Source: a virus
Strand: one strand, 5' to 3'
IMG/VR virus record: IMGVR_UViG_3300025087_000012
Location: 1-47,932 of that record
DNA: 47,932 nucleotides
Below are positions 22,397-31,903 of the stretch, one piece after another. Both the position numbers and the translations under genes were made by a program. The notes beneath the pieces are model-generated. The model was not told where the DNA came from. It ran no database searches and saw only the letters and a list, made by a program, of their open reading frames with translations. Position 1 is the stretch's first letter. The number at the start of each line of letters is the position of its first letter.

Positions 22397-23125
22397 ATGA
22401 AAAGCACGGGACCACACATTAATCCAGATTTAGGGGGGTTTGATAGGCCCCGGGCTTTGTTCTCGAAGATGCCTATCGGGGTGGATCAGCTCTGCGACTA
22501 CGCCGTATTTTTTGATGACTTCGTAACCAGCGTAATCAATGTCACAGACACCTATCTTGGTACGGTTGTAGACACCTCACAAGAGCCTTTACTCGGTACG
22601 GACCTAGAAAACGGGCAGTTGAAACTCCCTTCTGCCGCTACTACGGACAATAACGGCTCATCCATCCAAATGGTTCAGACTTCGTTTTTGGTTAAGTCGG
22701 GTAAAAAACTTTGGTTTGAAGCCAGAGTCAAAGTGTCTGATGCTGACCAGGGTGAGATGTTCATCGGGCTAGCCGAGAACTTCGCAACCAACCCGGAAGC
22801 TGTGATTGTTGACGGTATTGCACGCGTAGGCTTCGAGCTGGTAGATGGACTGGCTACCATCAACACGGTAATTGACGATGATACAACTCCGACTCGAACG
22901 GTACTCAGCTCATCCATGGCGGATGACACTTTTGTGAAACTAGGATTCAGGACTGATGGTGGCCACATTCGGTTCTACGTGAACCGGGCTCTTGTTTCCA
23001 CGCAGGCTATTCCTTCCGCAATCGCAGCAATCACGCTGGGGCCAGCGTTTATGCATATTTCCGGTAATGCTACCGGAACGCATTCGGCACATATGGACTA
23101 TTGGTTAGCAGTTCAGGAGAGATAA
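22397..23125 (+). CDS. Jelly-roll-like head accessory protein, copy 2
   Basis: A 242-aa paralogue of the gene before it, with the same order of segments (FFDDF, LWFEARVKVSDADQGEMFIG, DDTFVKLGF, RFYVNR, DYWLAVQER). The two have drifted far apart in sequence, so the duplication is old. Only two bases separate the genes, and the stop overlaps the next ATG (TAATG). A GAGG site lies before the start. Confidence 0.75.
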   Translation: MKSTGPHINPDLGGFDRPRALFSKMPIGVDQLCDYAVFFDDFVTSVINVTDTYLGTVVDTSQEPLLGTDLENGQLKLPSAATTDNNGSSIQMVQTSFLVKSGKKLWFEARVKVSDADQGEMFIGLAENFATNPEAVIVDGIARVGFELVDGLATINTVIDDDTTPTRTVLSSSMADDTFVKLGFRTDGGHIRFYVNRALVSTQAIPSAIAAITLGPAFMHISGNATGTHSAHMDYWLAVQER

Positions 23126-23406
23126 TGGCCGTAACAGGACGCAGCATCATTAAATTCACTGAAGACAATGACACCTTTGATTCTGGCCAGAAACGGTTGA
23201 AGATCAAGGGTGTCAGACTAGTGACAGCTTTGGCGGATTCAACGGCGTCAATTAGGGAACTGAATTCCTCTGGTACTGTTATTTACAGCCTAACCGCGCT
23301 GGCTAAGACCTCTGATGAAAGCCAGATTTGCACAATAGTAGACTCAGGCATACTTCACGTTGATTTAAGTGGGGCATCTGCTGAGGTATTCGTCTACGTG
23401 GAGTAG
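23125..23406 (+). CDS. Small virion protein candidate, 93 aa
   Basis: A 93-aa beta-rich protein (MAVTGRSIIKFTEDNDTF and on) without recognised motifs. GGAGAGA precedes the ATG at 23125, which overlaps the stop before it, so the longer frame from 23101 is rejected. Its place in the structural operon makes a virion or head-completion role likely. Confidence 0.75.
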   Translation: MAVTGRSIIKFTEDNDTFDSGQKRLKIKGVRLVTALADSTASIRELNSSGTVIYSLTALAKTSDESQICTIVDSGILHVDLSGASAEVFVYVE

Positions 23407-23409
23407 GCG

Positions 23410-23721
23410 ATGGCAGTAAAAGTCAAAACCATACAAGTTGTGACGGTGGAAACTGCAGGGCAAAGAAAGCCTTTGTCTGACTCACCTATGATGGTGTACG
23501 GGGCCTCTGTACAATCCCTAAGAACCAACACAGGATATCAATACATTGGGGATGACTCTGTTACCAGTGCCAACGGTCAGGAGTTCGGACCCTCAGACGT
23601 GGTGGAGATTGACGGTCCCCCCAGCGCCAAGGGTCAGGAACAATTTGACCTGGCAGAGATTTACGTGGATTCTAGTACGGACGCTGCTGAGTTCAGGATA
23701 TCGGCATGGATTAGAAAATAA
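23410..23721 (+). CDS. Small virion protein candidate, 103 aa
   Basis: A 103-aa beta-strand protein (MAVKVKTIQVVTVETAGQRK, later YQYIGDDSVTSANGQEF and AEFRISAWIRK). It looks like a small fibre- or head-bound barrel. I do not recognise the family. It is three bases after the previous gene and shares its style, including a MAV start. Confidence 0.72.
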   Translation: MAVKVKTIQVVTVETAGQRKPLSDSPMMVYGASVQSLRTNTGYQYIGDDSVTSANGQEFGPSDVVEIDGPPSAKGQEQFDLAEIYVDSSTDAAEFRISAWIRK

Positions 23722-23730
23722 GGAGGGGAC

Positions 23731-25074
23731 GTGGCCTTCAAAATTCGCAAGCACGGCACGGTAATCGCCTCCTTCGCTACAGCCCAGGCAGTTGACATCA
23801 GCCACGCAAATGACTCCATTGCAATTGGTGACGGCACAGACTTGCTGGACCTGGTTGACGTTACCGGGGTAAAGAGCATTCCAGTCAAAGTTACTGCATC
23901 GGACGTTTCGATGGGAGGGGACGCATCGGCTTCCAACCAAACCAGTGGTGCCCAGAAAACCCAGATAGTGGACAGCGGCGGTGTGGTCGCAGGTATCTCG
24001 GACGTAGCCGGGGCCAAGGCCATCAAGGTTGATGTCATTCAGATGGTGTCGGGCGCATCGGGGTTAACTGATGCAGAACTCAGAGCTACCGCCGTACCAG
24101 TCTCAGGCACATTTTACCAAGCTACACAACCCGTATCGGGTACCTTCTGGCAGGCCACACAGCCGGTGTCAGGCACGTTCTGGCAAGCCATACAACCAGT
24201 CAGTGCTGCTTCTCTTCCGCTTCCGACCGGGGCTTCAACAGAAGCCACACTTGCCTCCATACTGACTGCGGCACAACTTCTCGACGATCTTGTGGCAACG
24301 GATGATGCCGCTTTCGCAGTCGGAAGCAAAGTGATGCCATTCGGCGCGGTGATGGATGACGCCGCTACTGACTCAGTTGATGAGGGTGACATCGGGTACC
24401 TTCGAATGACCTCGAGCCGCCAGCTATGGACGGTGGTAGGCGGTATCTCTGCTGGTGATAATAACATCGGCAACGTGGATATTGTTACTCTTCCGGGCAC
24501 AGTGGAAACGGACATTGCGGCCATCAAAACTGCCATTCAACTTTTGGATAATGCCGTGTCAGGTAATGAGTACCAGGTTGACGTGCTGACCCTACCAGGC
24601 GTGGCCGGGGACGTGGCCAACGATGGTGCAGATTCAGGTAACCCCATCAAGGTTGGAGGTATTGCCAAGAATGCAAATCCAACAAGTGTTGCAAATAATG
24701 ACAGGGTGAACGCCTACTTTGATTTGGCGGGACGATTAGTAGTCACAGAATCCCCTCGTGAACTGGTAATCAAAGGAAACTGCACACTTACCAATACGAC
24801 GGAAACTACCTTGGTAGCTGCGGCTGCATCCATTTTCCATGACTTGGCATTTTTGATGCTGACTAACACTTCTGCCACAGCGGTTAGAGCCGACATCAGG
24901 GACACTACTGCGGGCACGGTGCTTTTCTCAGTAGCACTAGCTGCAAACGGCGGAGCAGTGATTCCATTCCCGGTACCAATACCACAAACTACGGTGAATA
25001 CTAACTGGACAGTTACGCTTTCAGCCTCTGTAACTGATGTTAGGTGTTTAGGTGTTGCAGTTAAGAGGGTGTAA
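23731..25074 (+). CDS. Virion protein with VSGTFWQATQP repeats
   Basis: A 447-aa protein starting at GTG after a very strong AAGGAGGGG. Residues about 124-156 hold three tandem 11-residue repeats of VSGTF[YW]QA[TI]QP, a repeat known from fibre-like proteins of many unrelated phages. Around it lie beta-rich parts (IDVIQM-, IVTLPGTVETDIAAIKTAIQ-type segments) and a C-terminal domain from about 340 (LVIKGNCTLTNTTETTLV) with an adhesin-like look. It is probably an outer head or fibre protein. Confidence 0.75.
   Translation: MAFKIRKHGTVIASFATAQAVDISHANDSIAIGDGTDLLDLVDVTGVKSIPVKVTASDVSMGGDASASNQTSGAQKTQIVDSGGVVAGISDVAGAKAIKVDVIQMVSGASGLTDAELRATAVPVSGTFYQATQPVSGTFWQATQPVSGTFWQAIQPVSAASLPLPTGASTEATLASILTAAQLLDDLVATDDAAFAVGSKVMPFGAVMDDAATDSVDEGDIGYLRMTSSRQLWTVVGGISAGDNNIGNVDIVTLPGTVETDIAAIKTAIQLLDNAVSGNEYQVDVLTLPGVAGDVANDGADSGNPIKVGGIAKNANPTSVANNDRVNAYFDLAGRLVVTESPRELVIKGNCTLTNTTETTLVAAAASIFHDLAFLMLTNTSATAVRADIRDTTAGTVLFSVALAANGGAVIPFPVPIPQTTVNTNWTVTLSASVTDVRCLGVAVKRV
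24100..24198 (+). repeat. Three tandem 33-bp coding repeats (11 residues each)
   Basis: Units at 24100-24132, 24133-24165 and 24166-24198 code for VSGTFYQATQP, VSGTFWQATQP and VSGTFWQAIQP. The bases differ mainly at third codon positions, so the protein repeat is kept by selection and is not a fresh DNA duplication. Confidence 0.9.
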
Positions 25075-25077
25075 ACC

Positions 25078-25341
25078 ATGGCAATGATTTACCTCAAGGA
25101 TACAGACCCCTCCAAGGTAAAGCGGTATATAGATAAACGCGCCGCGAAGCGGTTCATGGAAAAGCAAAAGAAGGAGATTGAAGAGCTGCGACTTAAGCTC
25201 GATTTTGCAGAGCGTCGATTACCTGATTTGGAGGAGTCAAATAAAAATTATATCCATAGACACAAGATTATGGTCAGGCTTTGTGTTTTTACATATATGC
25301 TTTTGGCCATATCACTGCTATTGATGCACTATGGCTACTAG
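25078..25341 (+). CDS. Coiled-coil protein with C-terminal membrane helix, 87 aa
   Basis: Residues about 20-60 are charged and helical (KRFMEKQKKEIEELRLKLDF), followed by a single hydrophobic helix near the end (LCVFTYMLLAISLLLMHYGY). It would be tail-anchored in the membrane with the coil in the cytoplasm. Such a protein inside a structural operon could be a lysis-timing or membrane protein, or part of the ejection channel. The Shine-Dalgarno is GAGGGTG. It overlaps the next gene by 11 bp. Confidence 0.75.
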   Translation: MAMIYLKDTDPSKVKRYIDKRAAKRFMEKQKKEIEELRLKLDFAERRLPDLEESNKNYIHRHKIMVRLCVFTYMLLAISLLLMHYGY

Positions 25342-26530
25342 ATTTTACATAAAATCAACAGGCTCGACCGACATCACGCCTTCTATATCCGCTTCGTGGG
25401 AGCGTAACGGTAGTAGCTCGCGAAGGGCCGTAGCCGTAAAGAGCAAGGCTAGCACGGCTTCGGCAACTGTTGATGAAACTGCGAATTTTCAGTGGCTTAG
25501 CGGGGCTCAGAATTTTTTATTGCAGGTCATTTACGGACCTTTGAGTGCTCAAACAATCTCGGGAACAGTTGGGTCAAACTTCAAATATTCAGAAAATAGT
25601 ACTATCAGCCTTAACTCCACAATAGGCGTCAGGATTATTAAACCTGATGAAACTACTCGTTATACTCTTTTGGCGTTAAGTGACGACGCCGGTGTAATTG
25701 ACGGCACAACCTACGTTTCAGAGGAAACCGGCACTTCCGGCCTTACGAGTAATGACTCCACCGCCGGGGATTATCTTGTAATTGAGATAGGGTTGTCAAA
25801 CAACTCTGGTTTTGATGTACTTCGCGACTGGGTTTATGGGCTCAAGATCGGCGACGACGCTGGATCTGATCTGGTGGGTGACGGTGATACCACCGGTGAC
25901 CCCTGGATTGAATTTTCGGATGACATTACCAGCTGGGCGCCCGCTGGCCTTACCTATGGCTCACTTACAGTTAACGTAATCAAAGACGCGATGGCCCCTA
26001 ATAACGATCCGTCCAGTACTGGTGGCCCAATTAGTGACTATGGTACTCAAACCGGGTCCATACCTCCTGGTACCTCCTTAAGTTCCACTACAGGTAGAAT
26101 TTCAGGTACCCCCACCACGGTAGGAACGTATGCTTTTACCATTCGAGGGACTGGTTTAGAGGGTCAATATGATGATTCCCCGACTATTACGTACAACATT
26201 TACGAGGTGCCTGCCGGACTAACTTACTCCAGTATGTCTACCAGGGCAAAGCGGGGTAAGGCCATCACGAACAATACCCCCAGCTCAACGGGAGGGGCCA
26301 TTGCAAGCTACGCAATCCAGACCGGTAGCCTACCCCCTGGCTTGAGCATCCACGCCACTACAGGCGTCATTTCTGGCATCCCTACCCTAACTGGTACATA
26401 CACCTTCACAGTAAGGGCAACTGGACCCTATGGGGAAACAACAGACTCTGCTACAATCACATATGTCATATTTGCCGGAAATTCGCTGGACGTGTTTTCA
26501 CTAGCGAAAGTGGAGGTATCAATTGGCTAA
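25331..26530 (+). CDS. Virion protein with two Ig-like (He_PIG) domains
   Basis: A 399-aa protein. The first 200 residues form a beta-rich domain related to the protein at 9097 (MAT start, SxSASWERN, DPWIEFSDDITSW). Two tandem Ig-like domains of the He_PIG kind follow: about 202-295 (PAGLTYGSL, IPPGTSLSSTTGRISGTPT) and about 293-385 (PAGLTYSSM, LPPGLSIHATTGVISGIPT). Ig-like domains on virions usually aid weak binding to cell-surface sugars. It precedes a gene that starts inside its last codons. Confidence 0.85.
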   Translation: MATRFYIKSTGSTDITPSISASWERNGSSSRRAVAVKSKASTASATVDETANFQWLSGAQNFLLQVIYGPLSAQTISGTVGSNFKYSENSTISLNSTIGVRIIKPDETTRYTLLALSDDAGVIDGTTYVSEETGTSGLTSNDSTAGDYLVIEIGLSNNSGFDVLRDWVYGLKIGDDAGSDLVGDGDTTGDPWIEFSDDITSWAPAGLTYGSLTVNVIKDAMAPNNDPSSTGGPISDYGTQTGSIPPGTSLSSTTGRISGTPTTVGTYAFTIRGTGLEGQYDDSPTITYNIYEVPAGLTYSSMSTRAKRGKAITNNTPSSTGGAIASYAIQTGSLPPGLSIHATTGVISGIPTLTGTYTFTVRATGPYGETTDSATITYVIFAGNSLDVFSLAKVEVSIG

Positions 26531-26840
26531 TGCTAGGACCAAAAACATTATTTTCGTTGACGCTACCGGGGATATAACGGTTGACGCAGCACGCCCAAGA
26601 ATATGGGGTGTCCTGGTTACCCCAAGTGCAGCGAACAGCGTTGTGGTAATCAAAAATACTAGCGCAGCCGGTCAAACTATTTTCAATCTCAAGATCGAGG
26701 GTATAGAATCCAGGTACGTGGACTTCTCTGGGATGGAGGGTACCGAAATTACCAGTACGTTCAATATTACTACGCTTACGAATGTCACTTCGGTGATGCT
26801 ATATGGGGAATTCATGACCAAAGCCGGGGAGGTGCTGTAA
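26523..26840 (+). CDS. Small beta-rich virion protein, TTG start
   Basis: A 105-aa beta-strand protein (KNIIFVDATGDITVDAARP and on). The start codon is TTG at 26523 with GGAGG six bases upstream. It overlaps the Ig-domain gene by 8 bp and the adaptor gene by one base (TAATG). The function is unknown; position suggests a fibre or head accessory. Confidence 0.72.
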   Translation: MANARTKNIIFVDATGDITVDAARPRIWGVLVTPSAANSVVVIKNTSAAGQTIFNLKIEGIESRYVDFSGMEGTEITSTFNITTLTNVTSVMLYGEFMTKAGEVL

Positions 26841-27778
26841 TGGCTACCGTAACATTAGTTGACTTTGAAGATATTTACACAGCCATTGCGGAAGAACTCA
26901 AGGTTCAGATTTCTGATGGTACGACCATCGGGCGCATCAAGCGCGACATCAACATGATATACCTCAACGAGGTAGTCCCGTACAAACCACGTGCATGGTG
27001 GTGGCTGGAAAAGACCCAGGACATTCAAACCTACGCTAAAATCACTACTGGCACCGTAACTATTGCAGACGGGTCCACCACGATCACGTTTTCCTCAGCC
27101 CCGGCCTCATCGGTGGCAGGATATTGGTTTAAGGTGGAAGGATTTCAGGAAGTAATCAAAATTTCATCTCACACAGGCGGGGTAGCGACGGCTACTCTTA
27201 CTTCCGCATGGCGCAGGGGCGCTGTTACTGCGGAAGGTTACGCAATTTGGAGAGATTATCTAGCGCTTGACTCTGACATGAAGGAAGTTACCCAAATTAC
27301 TCATGAAAAGATGGGCAGGCCCATGGATTCTGTGAATAGCGCCAAGTTCGATGAAATGCGGGCTAGATTACCTGATTACAATAGCCACCCTACCCTATTT
27401 AACGTAGGGGACTTTGACAGCAGCGGTAACCGGGTGCTTAGGTGGTTCCCGTCGTGCGATACGACGCAACATACGATGCATGTTCTCGGGGTTCAGGAAG
27501 CTACTAGGCTAAGTGCTGATGGTGACGAGCCCTTGATGCCTGTAGAGGACCGAATCGTGTTGTTTTACGGCGGGTGCTCCAGAGCCTGGGCCAGGGAGCG
27601 TAACGGCACCGAAGTCACTAGAAACTGGAATATGTTCATGAGTAAATTGACTCAGATGGCTGGAAAAAGTCAAAATGCTCCGCAGACTACGGAAATGGGA
27701 ATGGACCGGGACTGGTTGCTGAACAAGAGATACCGAAGGCTCCGAAGGAATCGTGGTCCACGGTGGGAGAGTGACTAA
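26840..27778 (+). CDS. Head-to-tail adaptor (P22 gp4 / T7 gp11-like)
   Basis: A 312-aa protein with the layout of podovirus adaptor proteins: an N-terminal helical domain (TAIAEELKVQISDGTTIGRI, DINMIYLNEV), a beta domain about 60-140 (TGTVTIADGSTTITFSSAPA) and a helical end with a basic tail. The WWW at about 55 and the beta hairpin with TxTFSSA are common in this group. It would close the portal ring and seat the tail nozzle. The next gene, the tail protein, starts at its stop (TAATG). Confidence 0.7.
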   Translation: MATVTLVDFEDIYTAIAEELKVQISDGTTIGRIKRDINMIYLNEVVPYKPRAWWWLEKTQDIQTYAKITTGTVTIADGSTTITFSSAPASSVAGYWFKVEGFQEVIKISSHTGGVATATLTSAWRRGAVTAEGYAIWRDYLALDSDMKEVTQITHEKMGRPMDSVNSAKFDEMRARLPDYNSHPTLFNVGDFDSSGNRVLRWFPSCDTTQHTMHVLGVQEATRLSADGDEPLMPVEDRIVLFYGGCSRAWARERNGTEVTRNWNMFMSKLTQMAGKSQNAPQTTEMGMDRDWLLNKRYRRLRRNRGPRWESD

Positions 27779-29415
27779 TGCCGAAAGAGGCACACGTAAG
27801 AGAATTTGTAGTGCTGCCTTGGCTGAAAGGGGTGGATACGTGTACCGACGAAGGCATTATGCACTTCACAAAAGGAAAAGAGTTCCTCACTTCGGCTACA
27901 GATATCGTGTACGAACTCGACGGCTCAAAGGTGAAGCGCGAAGGCTTTGCGTACCACGACGACGCGGCAATTACAGGCGCGGAGGACTTAGTAGGCGGGT
28001 TTGACTACTGGGCCAATTTGACTAACACCAAAACACAGAGGCTAGTGGTGTGGGATAACGGTGCTACCAGTCAATGCTGGTTTAAGACTCCCACCGCTGC
28101 AAGTTCATGGACAGAGCTAGCCAAGGATGCCACCGCTACCGCTCCCACGGTCGTGTCCCGTGTGGTGTTCGAAGTTTTCAATGATGACCTGATTATGGCC
28201 GTGACTGACTCAGCCGCAGCGGGTCGAATACCGGTAAAGTGGAATAATCAGGAAGCTGGGAATACTTACAAGCCACTTGGGGGTACGCCTCCAATGCTCA
28301 AGTTCATTCGTACCCACCAGGGCAGACTCTGGGGAGCTGGTGACCCTGTACGTCCTGACAGGCTGCATTTCTCCGGTCCTGGAAACCACGAAGAATGGAA
28401 CGGGGACGGGGATAGCGGGGCTCTCGATATCGACCCCGGCGATGGAGATTCACAGGGTATCACTGCAATCTTCCCTAGCTTCAAGGGCAGACTTATCGTA
28501 GCCAAGGGTACCAGGCTGTACCAGATCGAGGGAACTACCCCGGAAGATTACAAGGTGGTCCCAATTTCCAAGGGCATTGGCTGCGTTTCGCATAATAGCT
28601 GCGTTGCTGTTGACCTTGACGACATTTACTTCATGAGTGACAGAGGTTTTCATTCCCTGGCCGTAACAGAAAAGTACGGAGATTTTGAGGGCGCCTATCT
28701 TTCCGCTGATATTCAAAAAACTTTTAATGCTTGGAGCAAAAGTAAACTGCAATTCAGCCAGGGGGTGTGGATTCCTACCTTGAACTCAGTCATGTGGGCA
28801 ATATCTGAGAATGGTACTACCCTGGATTGTTTCTGGCTGTATGACATCCGGTTCAAAGCTTGGTATAAGTGGACTGGCGTAAATCCTACTTGCCTTTTTC
28901 GCGTTCAGGACGCGGCCACTGGTTTAAAGAAAGCCTACTTCGGAGACAGTGTTGGACGGCTTTCGTACACCCAACGCGGAACGGGCGCGACTGATTACCA
29001 CGATTACGCCTCCACCGTGATTACTCAGAGCGTAACTACTCCGTTTCTTTACCCCGACATGGACCCGCGTGCCGTTAAGGGCTTTAAGAAACTCGGGGTG
29101 TGGGTAAAGATGAACGCAGACGTGGTGCTCACTGCCACGTTCAGACAGGCAGGACGAAACACCACGCAGACCCTTTCATTATCCACTGCATCAGAAGGTA
29201 CGCCGACACTTGACGTTGACTTCATTTTAGGCACCTCAGCACTAGACGCTACGGCGGCACCCAGGATGACACCACTTCAGCTTCCGGTTGATGGCTTCTC
29301 CACGTCGTGTCAGATTACCTTGTCTAATGCTGTACTGAATGAGAAGTGTGCCATATTCGGATTTTGGATTGAGTGGGAACCTGCCGGTGACTCACAAGAA
29401 ACGGTAGGTTACTAA
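27778..29415 (+). CDS. Tail nozzle / DNA-stabilisation protein (P22 gp10 / T7 gp12-like)
   Basis: A 545-aa protein after the adaptor, in the place of the nozzle. Repeated blade-like segments are visible, such as RTHQGRLWGAGDPVRPDRLHF, FKGRLIVAKGTRLYQIEG and DDIYFMSDRGFHSL, which fit the beta-propeller-like fold of these proteins. The C-terminal part (about 415 on) is a beta domain. Six copies form the tail tube that holds in the DNA. Four bases before it end the adaptor gene. Confidence 0.78.
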   Translation: MPKEAHVREFVVLPWLKGVDTCTDEGIMHFTKGKEFLTSATDIVYELDGSKVKREGFAYHDDAAITGAEDLVGGFDYWANLTNTKTQRLVVWDNGATSQCWFKTPTAASSWTELAKDATATAPTVVSRVVFEVFNDDLIMAVTDSAAAGRIPVKWNNQEAGNTYKPLGGTPPMLKFIRTHQGRLWGAGDPVRPDRLHFSGPGNHEEWNGDGDSGALDIDPGDGDSQGITAIFPSFKGRLIVAKGTRLYQIEGTTPEDYKVVPISKGIGCVSHNSCVAVDLDDIYFMSDRGFHSLAVTEKYGDFEGAYLSADIQKTFNAWSKSKLQFSQGVWIPTLNSVMWAISENGTTLDCFWLYDIRFKAWYKWTGVNPTCLFRVQDAATGLKKAYFGDSVGRLSYTQRGTGATDYHDYASTVITQSVTTPFLYPDMDPRAVKGFKKLGVWVKMNADVVLTATFRQAGRNTTQTLSLSTASEGTPTLDVDFILGTSALDATAAPRMTPLQLPVDGFSTSCQITLSNAVLNEKCAIFGFWIEWEPAGDSQETVGY

Positions 29416-30677
29416 TGGGAGTTTTAGGTATAACCAAAACCTACGCGGCTCTGGATGCTCTGATGGAGTCAGACATTGACAACTTCAGAACGGGTCTGCT
29501 TACTTTGTTCAACACCGATGGCTTTGCGGCAGCGAACTTCTCTGCTGCACTTACTTTTACTTCCGACAAGTTTAGCAGCACTGAACTGACCACGACCGAC
29601 GGTACTTACCTAACCTTTGGTACTGACAGTGATGGGTTACTAGGGGTGGCTGCAACTAAGGATTTGATTTTCAATACAGTTACTGCAAGCATTATCCTGA
29701 AGTGTGGCTCTGACAACAAGACGGTGGAAATGAAGTCAACCCAGTTCGACAGCGGGGACATCATACCGGGGGCTGGTGGTGCCGGATACGGCATCTTGTA
29801 TTTGCTCGGGAGGTATCGAAAACCAGTGCTTGAGTACCACGGCGCTACCACTGTACGTCTTGAGCGAAACACAGAGCCAACGGACGCAACTTTGATTGTG
29901 TTCCCGGATTGGGTAATACAGGTTACAGAAGATCTTGGTACTACCCAGAAATATCGTCATGCGGACATTTCTGTTACCGCGAACGGATACGCGGTATCAC
30001 ATACCGGGGCTGCAAGGGGTGGTATACGCGACGGTTTGTCCTTAACCACGAATTCCTGGTACGCGGTTTACGCGGCCCGCGTCAGGTACGGTACGAACGC
30101 AGGTAACAACTTCATCATGGTTTTTGACAGTATCCTCCCTACCCAGGCTAACGAGGCTACCCTGGACGGCAGATATGGTGAAGGTCAGTGGGTTTACTTG
30201 GGGATGGTACGTTACGGCTTCGGTGCTGATGGCACCAGCAGTAATTTAATCGGGTTCAAGTATAGCAACAAGGGCTGGTGCTACTTCAATACAAACGACG
30301 GGGGCGCAACGCTTGGTGGTCTGACCCTCGCACAGTCCACACTAGACGCAAATGACGCGCCGCTCTATAATATAGCCGACGGAATGGCGGGAAATGTAAT
30401 CCCGGTGGATGCTGTTTCAATGGGCCAGTTCAACGTAAGCAGGGCGCGAGTATCAAATTGGTACATTCGGGATACCGCCGATAGCACGATATGGCGCGGG
30501 GGCTGGCAGGAAGAGGAATCAGCAGTACCGCATGGACATCAGGTGGAAATACCGGTTCAGGCTGGCATTGATTTTTGTCAGACCAGGATAAGCACAGGTG
30601 CGGTGGATAAAAGGGTTGTGCTTACAGGATTTTGCGATAGGTTTGTAGGAGTACGGAGGCACGGTAAAGGTATATGA
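29415..30677 (+). CDS. Tail fibre protein, copy 1 of 3
   Basis: A 420-aa protein and the first of three tandem paralogues. N-terminus: LGITKTYAALDALMESDIDN, a docking helix pattern shared by all three. Middle: RYRKPVLEYHGATTVRLERN and later NSWYAVYAARVRYGTNAGNN with QWVYLGMVRYGFGADGT, conserved across the set. The C-terminal 130 residues differ between copies. This is the architecture of fibre or spike proteins, with a constant base and varying tip. It starts at the stop of the nozzle gene. Confidence 0.75.
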   Translation: MGVLGITKTYAALDALMESDIDNFRTGLLTLFNTDGFAAANFSAALTFTSDKFSSTELTTTDGTYLTFGTDSDGLLGVAATKDLIFNTVTASIILKCGSDNKTVEMKSTQFDSGDIIPGAGGAGYGILYLLGRYRKPVLEYHGATTVRLERNTEPTDATLIVFPDWVIQVTEDLGTTQKYRHADISVTANGYAVSHTGAARGGIRDGLSLTTNSWYAVYAARVRYGTNAGNNFIMVFDSILPTQANEATLDGRYGEGQWVYLGMVRYGFGADGTSSNLIGFKYSNKGWCYFNTNDGGATLGGLTLAQSTLDANDAPLYNIADGMAGNVIPVDAVSMGQFNVSRARVSNWYIRDTADSTIWRGGWQEEESAVPHGHQVEIPVQAGIDFCQTRISTGAVDKRVVLTGFCDRFVGVRRHGKGI

Positions 30678-31903
30678 GTACCCTCAATATCACTCGTAGT
30701 CTAGTTTCCGCCACGAATCCTACTGAAGACCAGTTCGATACGATTCGTGATGAACTCCTGGCCTACTTCAATGGCACAGAGCTGGAAGCTACGAACATCG
30801 CTGATGGCGGGATGTTATATACCAGTCTGACTTTGGCTGCGGATGATGACCCGCTACTCTGGGAGGACAGTGATTCACGCCTTGAGTATGTGTCTGCAAC
30901 CAATAACTTTCTTATCCGCTGCAATACCGGTGAGATTGTGTTTCAAAACAAGATCGGCACTACCAGTGCGGAATCTCTCAGAATGGAAACCACCGGGGCC
31001 TTAACCATCGGGGCTGGTGGGATACCAAAGATAGGCCAAGGTAACAGTTCTACGGCCATGGACCTGGTGCACGCGCTGGCACGCTACCGCAAGCCGCGTC
31101 TGGAATACACTGACGATGACATTATTACGATAGAAAACAACACAGGTACCAGCGGACAAACCGTGTTGTTTCAGCGGGACCAGGTTACCGCCGTAGTTGA
31201 TCGTACACTCAGCCTTGCGGTCGAGGCCAACGGTTACGCCGGGGCTCACACGGGGGCAGCCGTGAGCGGAAGAAAAGTGGCCCTGGCCCGCGCAACTAAT
31301 ACCTGGTACTACATTTACGGCGTGCAAGTTCAAGGCGGTGACGACATTGGCGGAAATAGCATCATGGTGGCGGATACCACAAGCCCAGTGCAAGCAAATT
31401 GTGCTGGGCTCGACACGGCCTACGGCGCCGGTAAGTGGGTTTACCTTGGGATAATCAGGAACGGCTACAATGATGGCACCAACACCAACATAATTGTGCC
31501 TTTCCAGTACGACGAATATGGGGAGCTACGGTTCACCAAAACTACCTCGCAGGCTAGTGACGGTATGGGTATTGTTTTAGCTTCCGCGACTGCCTCTACT
31601 GATCTAGATTACGCGATGGCATTTGGCACGGGCGCCGCTGAAATTCCTGTTGTGGCACTACGCGGCACACTTATGGGCTACCGCTCCGGGTATGGTTTTG
31701 AAATGTATTACATAGATGATTCAACTGCTGAGGTGCATGCGCTGAATACGAACTACCAGCATACTAGTGGCGAGTCACAGCTTACTGCAACAGCGGTGTT
31801 GGATATTCCATTTATGAACAGTTACACTATAAGACTGAAAATCGGCTCTACTTCGACCACAAATAAGATACGACTAGCAGCACTGGTGGATCATTATGTC
31901 TGA
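30674..31903 (+). CDS. Tail fibre protein, copy 2 of 3
   Basis: A 409-aa paralogue of the fibre before it. It keeps the N-terminal docking pattern (LNITRSLVSATNPTEDQFDT), the ARYRKPRLEYTDDDI segment, NTWYYIYGVQVQGGDDIGGN and KWVYLGIIRNGYNDGTNT. It has its own C-terminal tip (HALNTNYQHTSGESQLTATA) and the same final LDHYV-like ending (VDHYV). It overlaps copy 1 by four bases (ATGA) and copy 3 by eight. Confidence 0.75.
   Translation: MSTLNITRSLVSATNPTEDQFDTIRDELLAYFNGTELEATNIADGGMLYTSLTLAADDDPLLWEDSDSRLEYVSATNNFLIRCNTGEIVFQNKIGTTSAESLRMETTGALTIGAGGIPKIGQGNSSTAMDLVHALARYRKPRLEYTDDDIITIENNTGTSGQTVLFQRDQVTAVVDRTLSLAVEANGYAGAHTGAAVSGRKVALARATNTWYYIYGVQVQGGDDIGGNSIMVADTTSPVQANCAGLDTAYGAGKWVYLGIIRNGYNDGTNTNIIVPFQYDEYGELRFTKTTSQASDGMGIVLASATASTDLDYAMAFGTGAAEIPVVALRGTLMGYRSGYGFEMYYIDDSTAEVHALNTNYQHTSGESQLTATAVLDIPFMNSYTIRLKIGSTSTTNKIRLAALVDHYV

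Noticed and set aside
24100-24198. Tandem repeats as a CRISPR or recent slippage array
   Set aside because: They are in frame, contiguous without spacers and differ synonymously, so they are protein repeats.
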